NCBI RefSeq assembly: GCF_003100395.1
Contig: NZ_CP029210.1
Location: 744,001 to 808,000 of the forward strand
Direction of reading: 5' to 3'
Origin: Aquabacterium olei
Lineage (GTDB): Bacteria; Pseudomonadota; Gammaproteobacteria; Burkholderiales; Burkholderiaceae_C
Length of the DNA stretch: 64,000 bases
Of the stretch, positions 59,332 through 64,000 are shown piece by piece. Both the position numbers and the translations under genes were made by a program. Positions within the stretch are counted from its first letter, which is position 1, and every line of letters starts with the position of its first letter. The notes beneath the pieces were generated by a model. The model did no database searches. It worked only from the letters and a program-made list of their open reading frames with translations, and was not told the origin of the DNA.

Positions 59332-60249
59332 ATGTTTGCCCACAACAAGCGCTTGCAGTACACCGTACGCGTTCAGGAAACCAATCCCGCCTTGGCCCAG
59401 CTGCTGCTGGAACAGTTCGGTGGCCCACAAGGCGAGCTGGCCGCGGCCTGTCGCTACTTCACGCAGGCCCTGGGCGAGGAAGACGCTGGCCGCAAGGACA
59501 TGCTGATGGACATCGCCACCGAGGAGCTGAGTCACCTTGAAGTGATCGGCACGCTCGTGGCCATGCTGAACCGCGGCGCCAAGGGGCGCATGGCCGAAGG
59601 CGTGGACGAAGAGGCGGATCTGTTCCGCGCCATCAACGGCCCGGGCAACGACTCCCACGTCACCCAGGTTCTGTATGGCGGCGGCACGCCGCTGGTCAAC
59701 TCGGGCGCCGTGCCATGGACGGCCGCCTACATCGACACCATCGGCGACCCCACCGCGGACCTGCGCTCGAACATTGCAGCCGAGGCGCGCGCGAAAATCA
59801 TCTACGAGCGCCTGATCAACGCGACGGACGATCCGGGTGTGAAGGAGGCGCTCGGCTTTCTGATGACGCGTGAGATCGCGCACCAGCAGTCGTTCGAGAA
59901 GGCGCTGTACGCGATCCAGCCCAACTTCCCGCCCGGCAAGCTGCCCGGTGACCCGCGCTTTGCCCGCGCCTACTTCAACACCTCGCAAGGTGCCGGCGAT
60001 TGCCGCGGCCCGTGGAACAGCGACGAGAACTTCGAGTACATCCACAGCCGTGACGAGCACCTGGCGGTGGACGGTGGAACCGGGCTGGCTGAAGTGGGCA
60101 TGACGTCCGAGGAGCTGGACCTGGTGGACCGACTCGCCGTGCGCACCAGCTCCGACCGCGCGGCCAATCCGACCACCGGCGCCGAGCTGGGCGCGGGCGC
60201 CGATGGCAGCCTGAACGGCGGCACGCCGGGCAGCACGGCGCCGATCTGA
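59332..60249 (+). CDS. Manganese catalase
   Basis: A 305-residue dimanganese, ferritin-like catalase that breaks down H2O2 without heme. All expected ligands are seen at the right spacing: Glu35, Glu65 and His68 (in ATEELSHLE), Glu151 and His184 (in TREIAHQQ). The C-terminal third is a Gly/Ala/Thr-rich tail. ATG 59332 follows AAGGAG by about 6 bases; the frame to 59197 lacks a ribosome site. It is divergent from egtB and followed 3 bases later by a ZIP transporter gene, so it is probably cotranscribed with it. Mn catalases are sporadic and often gained by transfer. Confidence 0.93.
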   Translation: MFAHNKRLQYTVRVQETNPALAQLLLEQFGGPQGELAAACRYFTQALGEEDAGRKDMLMDIATEELSHLEVIGTLVAMLNRGAKGRMAEGVDEEADLFRAINGPGNDSHVTQVLYGGGTPLVNSGAVPWTAAYIDTIGDPTADLRSNIAAEARAKIIYERLINATDDPGVKEALGFLMTREIAHQQSFEKALYAIQPNFPPGKLPGDPRFARAYFNTSQGAGDCRGPWNSDENFEYIHSRDEHLAVDGGTGLAEVGMTSEELDLVDRLAVRTSSDRAANPTTGAELGAGADGSLNGGTPGSTAPI

Positions 60250-60252
60250 GCC

Positions 60253-61188
60253 ATGAACGGGCCGCGCCGATCCATCCTGACGGCCGGGGGGGCACTGCAC
60301 GTGCGCACCGCCGCGCCATGGCGCGTGGCACTGGGCGTGCTCATCGTCGCGGGCGGTCTGCTGACGCTGGGCGTGGACCTCTGGGCGATGCTCGGGCAGC
60401 GGGCGCCGCTCGCCCAGCAGGCGGCGCTGGCCGGGCTGATTGCTGCGGGCGCCACGGCGCTTGGGACCTTGCCCGTGTGGCTATCGCAGACCACATCGGA
60501 ACGCACGCGTGACGCCATGATGGGCTTCGGGGCCGGCGTGATGCTGGCCGCCAGTGCCTTTTCGCTGGTGGTGCCCGCGCTGGCGGCCGCCGGGCAGCAG
60601 GGCCTCGGCCCCTGGCCGGCCGGGTTGCTGGTGGGCAGCGCCATCCTCGTGGGGGCGCTGTGCCTGGTCCTGCTGGATCGCTGGCTGCCGCACGAGCACT
60701 TCATCAAGGGACCTGAAGGGACGCAGGGGGCGCTGTCACAGCGGCTCAAGCGCGTGTGGCTGTTCGTGTTTGCGGTGGCTCTGCACAACATGCCCGAGGG
60801 GCTGGCCATCGGGGTGGCGTGGGGCGGGGGCGATGCCGCGGCCGCGTCGGCCTTGGGCACGGGCATCGCCATTCAGGACGTGCCGGAAGGGCTGGTCATC
60901 GCTGTGGCCCTGCGGGGCGCCGGCTATGGGCGCGTGATGTCGGCCGGCATTGGCGCGCTGTCAGGCTTGGTCGAGCCGGTCGCGGCGGTGGCGGCTGCGC
61001 TGGTGGTGGGCTGGTCGCTCATCCTGCTGCCCTGGGGGCTGGCGTTTGCGGCCGGTGCCATGCTGTACGTCATCAGCCACGAGGTGATACCCGAGTCCCA
61101 CCGCCAGGGTCACGAGCGGCTGGCCACGGCCGGTCTGATGGTGGGCTTCGTGGTCATGATGCTGCTCGATACGGCTTTGGCTGCGTGA
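60253..61188 (+). CDS. ZIP-family divalent metal transporter
   Basis: A 311-residue inner-membrane transporter of the ZIP family, which imports Zn2+, Fe2+ or Mn2+. Eight hydrophobic segments are visible. The metal-site motifs are ALHNMPEGLAIGVAWG near residue 176 and the repeat-like IQDVPEGLVIAVAL near 205, with HEVIPESHRQGHE near the C-terminus. Position 3 bases after the Mn catalase gene suggests that it supplies manganese (or another metal) to that enzyme, which is inference from context. The 3' end overlaps the convergent cyclopropane synthase gene by 35 bases. Confidence 0.9.
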   Translation: MNGPRRSILTAGGALHVRTAAPWRVALGVLIVAGGLLTLGVDLWAMLGQRAPLAQQAALAGLIAAGATALGTLPVWLSQTTSERTRDAMMGFGAGVMLAASAFSLVVPALAAAGQQGLGPWPAGLLVGSAILVGALCLVLLDRWLPHEHFIKGPEGTQGALSQRLKRVWLFVFAVALHNMPEGLAIGVAWGGGDAAAASALGTGIAIQDVPEGLVIAVALRGAGYGRVMSAGIGALSGLVEPVAAVAAALVVGWSLILLPWGLAFAAGAMLYVISHEVIPESHRQGHERLATAGLMVGFVVMMLLDTALAA

Positions 61189-62476
61189 CGGCCTTGGGGG
61201 CGTACACGTCTGCTCGCGTCAGGGGCAGGGGCGACACACCCTGTACCCGACGCGAGGCCAGCACCTGGTAGACGCTCACGTCGCCTTGCTCGAACTGCAG
61301 TGCGCTGGCGGCCATGTAGAGGCGCCACACCCGGTAGGCCATCTCGCTCACATGGTGAACGGCCTCGTCGTGCCGCGCTTCGAGCCGGCGCACCCAGTGC
61401 CGCAGCGTCATCGCATAGTGCGGCCGCAGGCCTTCCACATCCCACACCTCGAAACCCTGGGCCTCCATGTGCCCCATCACGCGGTTCAGGCGGTCCAGCT
61501 GTCCGTCAGGAAACACGTAGCGGTTGATGAAGCTGGTGGAGAGCGTGCCATTCCACACGTCCTCTTCCTGGGTGATGCCGTGGTTCAGCATCAGCCCCCC
61601 GGGCACCAGCAACCGTTGTGCGATCGTGAAATAGCGCGGCAGGTTGCGCAGGCCGACGTGCTCGAACATGCCGACGCTGGCGATCTTGTCCCAGCAGGCC
61701 TCGCCCGGCAGATCGCGGTAGTCCATGCGCTCGACCGTCACGCGGCCCTGCAGGCCGGCTTCGGCAATCCGCTGCCGGGCCAGCTCCAGCTGGCGGTGGC
61801 TCAGCGTGATGCCATGCGCCCGCACGCCGTATTCGCGCGCCGCATGGATGAGGAGGGCGCCCCATCCGCAACCGATGTCGAGAAAGCGGTCGCCGGGCTG
61901 CAGGCGCAACTTGCGGCAAATGTGTTCGAGTTTGGCCGTTTGCGCCTGATCGAGGTTGTCATCGGGGCTCTGGAAATAGGCACACGAGTACACCATCTGG
62001 CGGTCCAGCCACAGGCGGTAGAACGCATTGGACACGTCGTAGTGGAACGCGATGGTGCGGTCCTTCACCAGGCCTGCAGACCCTTTCGTGCCGCGGTCGG
62101 TCGGCGTGCCACGCAGTCGCAGCATCAGGGCTTTGGCCATCACGCCCGCGCGTTGCAGCGGGGTCGTGCCGCTGCCCAGGTGGTCCTTCAGGCTCAGCGC
62201 AGCGTACAGGTCGCCCAGGATGTCGATCTCGCCGCGGAAGTAGGCATCGGCCAGGCGCAGCGCGCCGCCCCCCAACGCGGCCTCGCACAGCGGGGCGGGG
62301 TGGTGCACGACCAGCCCGAAGCGCGGCGTGCCCCGGCCGAACCGCAGCACCTCTCCGTTCCACAGCTGCACCGTCATCGGATGGGGGGGGACGCCCACCA
62401 GGGCGCTCAGGATCTCACGGGCCAGGCGGACGTCGCGTTCGCCAACGGCCGACCACAATGACTCATCGGGCTGCAT
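61154..62476 (-). CDS. cfa: Cyclopropane-fatty-acyl-phospholipid synthase
   Basis: A 440-residue SAM-dependent enzyme that adds a methylene bridge to cis double bonds of membrane phospholipids. The SAM motif is FLDIGCGWGALLIHAARE. Family features include the GITLSHRQLELARQR segment, VGMFEHVGLRNLPRYF and NRYVFPDGQLDRLN. An N-terminal lipid-binding region of about 150 residues precedes the catalytic domain, as in E. coli Cfa. The start was set at MQPDESLWS (ATG 62476); an ATG at 62518 would add 14 residues. It would act on membranes also shaped by the desaturase encoded at 9.8 kb. It converges on the ZIP gene. Confidence 0.94.
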   Translation of the reverse strand: MQPDESLWSAVGERDVRLAREILSALVGVPPHPMTVQLWNGEVLRFGRGTPRFGLVVHHPAPLCEAALGGGALRLADAYFRGEIDILGDLYAALSLKDHLGSGTTPLQRAGVMAKALMLRLRGTPTDRGTKGSAGLVKDRTIAFHYDVSNAFYRLWLDRQMVYSCAYFQSPDDNLDQAQTAKLEHICRKLRLQPGDRFLDIGCGWGALLIHAAREYGVRAHGITLSHRQLELARQRIAEAGLQGRVTVERMDYRDLPGEACWDKIASVGMFEHVGLRNLPRYFTIAQRLLVPGGLMLNHGITQEEDVWNGTLSTSFINRYVFPDGQLDRLNRVMGHMEAQGFEVWDVEGLRPHYAMTLRHWVRRLEARHDEAVHHVSEMAYRVWRLYMAASALQFEQGDVSVYQVLASRRVQGVSPLPLTRADVYAPKAVTQPKPYRAAS

Positions 62477-62551
62477 GGAAAGAGGACCTTCGACTCGGGT
62501 GCGCCACGCGGCGCTCACGCGAGACGGGCAAACAGCGTGCCGGGCGCCGGC

Positions 62552-63499
62552 TCACCCCGCCACCTGCCTGAGCACATCCTGCCAGTCCGCCACGAAGCGG
62601 TCGATGTGGAAGCGATCGTGGGCAGCCTGTCGGGCGCGTTCGCCCATGCGCCGGGCCTCCTTCGGGTCGCGGATCAGTTGCTGCATGCCCTCGATCAGGC
62701 GCTCGGGCCGGGTGTCGATGAACCCATGGTGTCCGTCGCGGATCACGGTCACCAGTTCGGTGGTGGCCAGCCCGACGATGGGCATGCCGACCATCATGGC
62801 CTCGATCACCGCCAGACCGAGGCTGGTGTAGCGGATGGGGTTGAAGAAGAAGCGGTGGGCCGCCATGACCTCGGGCAACTGCTGGTGCGTCACCTCGCCC
62901 GCGCCCCCGAGGCGGTCGGCGCCCATGCCGACGAGCGTCAGGGGCAGGCGCGTGCTCGCCTGGCGGTAGATGTCCGAGCCGAGCCGCCGCCCACGTCGAT
63001 CGAGGTTGTTGACGACGACGAGGCCGGCTGCCATCTCGCCGTGATGGACGGCGTGGGCCAGCAGCTTCACACCGTGCTCCACCACCCGTACGGGTTGGTC
63101 GCCGTTGTCCCACATCAGCGCGTTGAAGGGCGTGCAGTGCACCAGCAGCGTCTCGCCATCCTGCACCCAGTGGCGCGTGTTGGTGGGGTGCTGCTGGGGC
63201 GGGTCGTGCTCGAGATAGATGCGCGGCAGGCGCCGCTGCGCCTCGCTCAGCAGCGTGTGCTGCTCCTGCTCGTAGGCCTCGCGCGACTGGAAGAGCACGA
63301 TGTCGAACGCCATGTCGCGCAACCGGTCGACGGGCGCGTCGTGCACGTTGTCGCCCCAGGGCAGCGTGCCGCTGCGGCCGCTGTGGTGGGTCGAACGCTC
63401 GGCATCGGCCACCAGGTAGAACTGATGAGGCACCTGACTGAGGTAGTACATGTAGTTGCCATGCACGTGCCAGGTCAGGATGCGCAAGGGGCGGTTCAT
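62552..63499 (-). CDS. Glycosyltransferase family 4 (GT-B), conserved
   Basis: A 315-residue protein with GT-B features: an N-terminal RILTWHVHGNYMYYLSQV. The C-terminal domain has LVGMGADRLGGAGEVTHQQLPE and then the GT4 donor-site pattern NPIRYTSLGLAVIEAMMVGMPIVGLATTEL, in which Glu positions fit E-x7-E (read in parts). The N-terminal half is short and the nucleotide-sugar site is compact, so this may be a family with a small acceptor domain. It lies 75 bases upstream of cfa on the same strand and 9 bases after the next gene. The acceptor is unknown. Confidence 0.82.
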   Translation of the reverse strand: MNRPLRILTWHVHGNYMYYLSQVPHQFYLVADAERSTHHSGRSGTLPWGDNVHDAPVDRLRDMAFDIVLFQSREAYEQEQHTLLSEAQRRLPRIYLEHDPPQQHPTNTRHWVQDGETLLVHCTPFNALMWDNGDQPVRVVEHGVKLLAHAVHHGEMAAGLVVVNNLDRRGRRLGSDIYRQASTRLPLTLVGMGADRLGGAGEVTHQQLPEVMAAHRFFFNPIRYTSLGLAVIEAMMVGMPIVGLATTELVTVIRDGHHGFIDTRPERLIEGMQQLIRDPKEARRMGERARQAAHDRFHIDRFVADWQDVLRQVAG

Positions 63500-63508
63500 C
63501 GGTGTGAC

Positions 63509-64000
63509 TCAGAAGAACAGCACGCGGAAGTGCAACGCCCCGCGCACCCGCCAGTACAGTGACAGAAACGGGATGACCAGCGAGGTCACCAGCATCTCGG
63601 CCACATGCGACGGCGCCAGCGAGGCGCCTTTCAATCGCAGCGCGATGAAGCGCAGCAGGGCAGCCAGCGCCACCGCGCCCGACACCGCGGCCACGGTAGG
63701 CAGATCCTGCCACAGCGCCACCAGCGCGATCAGCGTGCCGAACACGATGAGGTGGTAGTGCCACGGCGGTGTCGGCCGGATCTTGAGTCGGTAGAGGTGC
63801 GGGTGCTTCTTGAAGAGCAGTGCGTCGAAGAACACGTTGGCCTGCTGCCGCAGCGACACGCCCCAGCGCTCCGGCCGCACCGGGTGTACCACCATGGCCT
63901 TCGGCGCCCACCCGACGTGGCCGAGTTGCAGGAGCGAGAAATGCAGGTCCGAGTCTTCTCGCCAGGCGCGCTTGAAGCGCTCGTCGAAGCCCCCGACGGC
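63509..64000 (-). CDS. Glycosyltransferase family 2, partial (N-terminus outside window)
   Basis: The frame runs off the right edge. Its first visible residues include GGFDERFKRAWREDSDLHFSL, which matches the C-terminal part of a GT2 catalytic domain, with the ED motif that follows the GGFDE turn. The remaining 130 residues give two or three hydrophobic segments (WHYHLIVFGTLIALVALW and others) and a basic end, as in membrane GT2 enzymes. At least 164 residues are present. It is 9 bases upstream of the GT4 gene on the same strand and starts this leftward unit. The true start is not in the window. Confidence 0.85.
   Translation of the reverse strand, partial: AVGGFDERFKRAWREDSDLHFSLLQLGHVGWAPKAMVVHPVRPERWGVSLRQQANVFFDALLFKKHPHLYRLKIRPTPPWHYHLIVFGTLIALVALWQDLPTVAAVSGAVALAALLRFIALRLKGASLAPSHVAEMLVTSLVIPFLSLYWRVRGALHFRVLFF

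Noticed and set aside
59332..60249. Mn catalase as a ferritin or Dps-like protein.
   Set aside because: The five dimanganese ligands have the catalase spacing, and the length and tail fit Mn catalase better.

Overview
The window is GC-rich chromosomal DNA from a free-living, flagellated, aerobic betaproteobacterium. It most resembles the Burkholderiales of the Leptothrix/Rubrivivax/Aquabacterium group. This placement is an inference from gene content and order: FlhDC-controlled motility with CheZ, argH next to an AlgZ/AlgR-type two-component pair, an mlaFEDACB operon, a perfect CIRCE element before rpoH, and a PEP-CTERM protein. I saw no rRNA, tRNA, CRISPR array, prophage or plasmid function. 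The only mobile-type gene is one REP-associated tyrosine transposase.

Layout. 1-5.3 kb: the 5' part of a bacteriohemerythrin, a PEP-CTERM surface protein, argH, and a LytS/AlgZ-type kinase with its LytTR regulator. 5.3-9.8 kb: a leftward motility block, flhDC, then a strong terminator, then motAB-cheYZ. 9.8-12.1 kb: a membrane fatty-acid desaturase with its own flavin/2Fe-2S reductase. 12.3-13.1 kb: the transposase between inverted repeats. 13.1-19.5 kb: gltBD for ammonia assimilation. 19.6-23.7 kb: the complete Mla phospholipid-transport operon. 23.7-28.7 kb: zwf divergent from tal-pgi-HAD phosphatase, i.e. sugar-phosphate metabolism. 28.7-31.6 kb: rpoH with CIRCE, a hydrolase and two overlapping GNAT acetyltransferases.

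31.7-39.3 kb: an MltB-type lytic transglycosylase, a long-chain acyl-CoA ligase, an HD-GYP response regulator, a DksA-like protein/FMN reductase/cupin operon, and a PAS histidine kinase. 39.6-44.9 kb: an AraC regulator, a chemoreceptor, a class I aminotransferase, a flavodoxin-fold oxidoreductase and a YigZ protein. 44.9-48.9 kb: an omega-aminotransferase and CoA-acylating semialdehyde dehydrogenase with a divergent LysR regulator, probably for beta-alanine catabolism. 48.9-51.0 kb: small conserved or unknown proteins, a DUF2062 membrane protein and a PAP2 phosphatase.

51.0-57.0 kb: a glycan cluster of two GT4 and two GT9 glycosyltransferases and a UDP-glucuronate decarboxylase, packed with overlapping ends. 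56.8-61.2 kb: ergothioneine genes egtD and egtB, then a divergent manganese catalase and ZIP metal transporter; together these look like an oxidative-stress island. 61.2-64.0 kb: a cyclopropane-fatty-acid synthase and two more glycosyltransferases, the last cut by the window edge.

Most genes are housekeeping or conserved accessory functions. The observations most worth following are the CIRCE control of rpoH, the inverted repeats around the transposase, the 134-bp antisense overlap between the UDP-xylose synthase and egtD, the large palindrome at the DUF3606 stop codon, and the grouping of egtBD with Mn catalase and a ZIP transporter. I found no clear candidate for a wholly new system.
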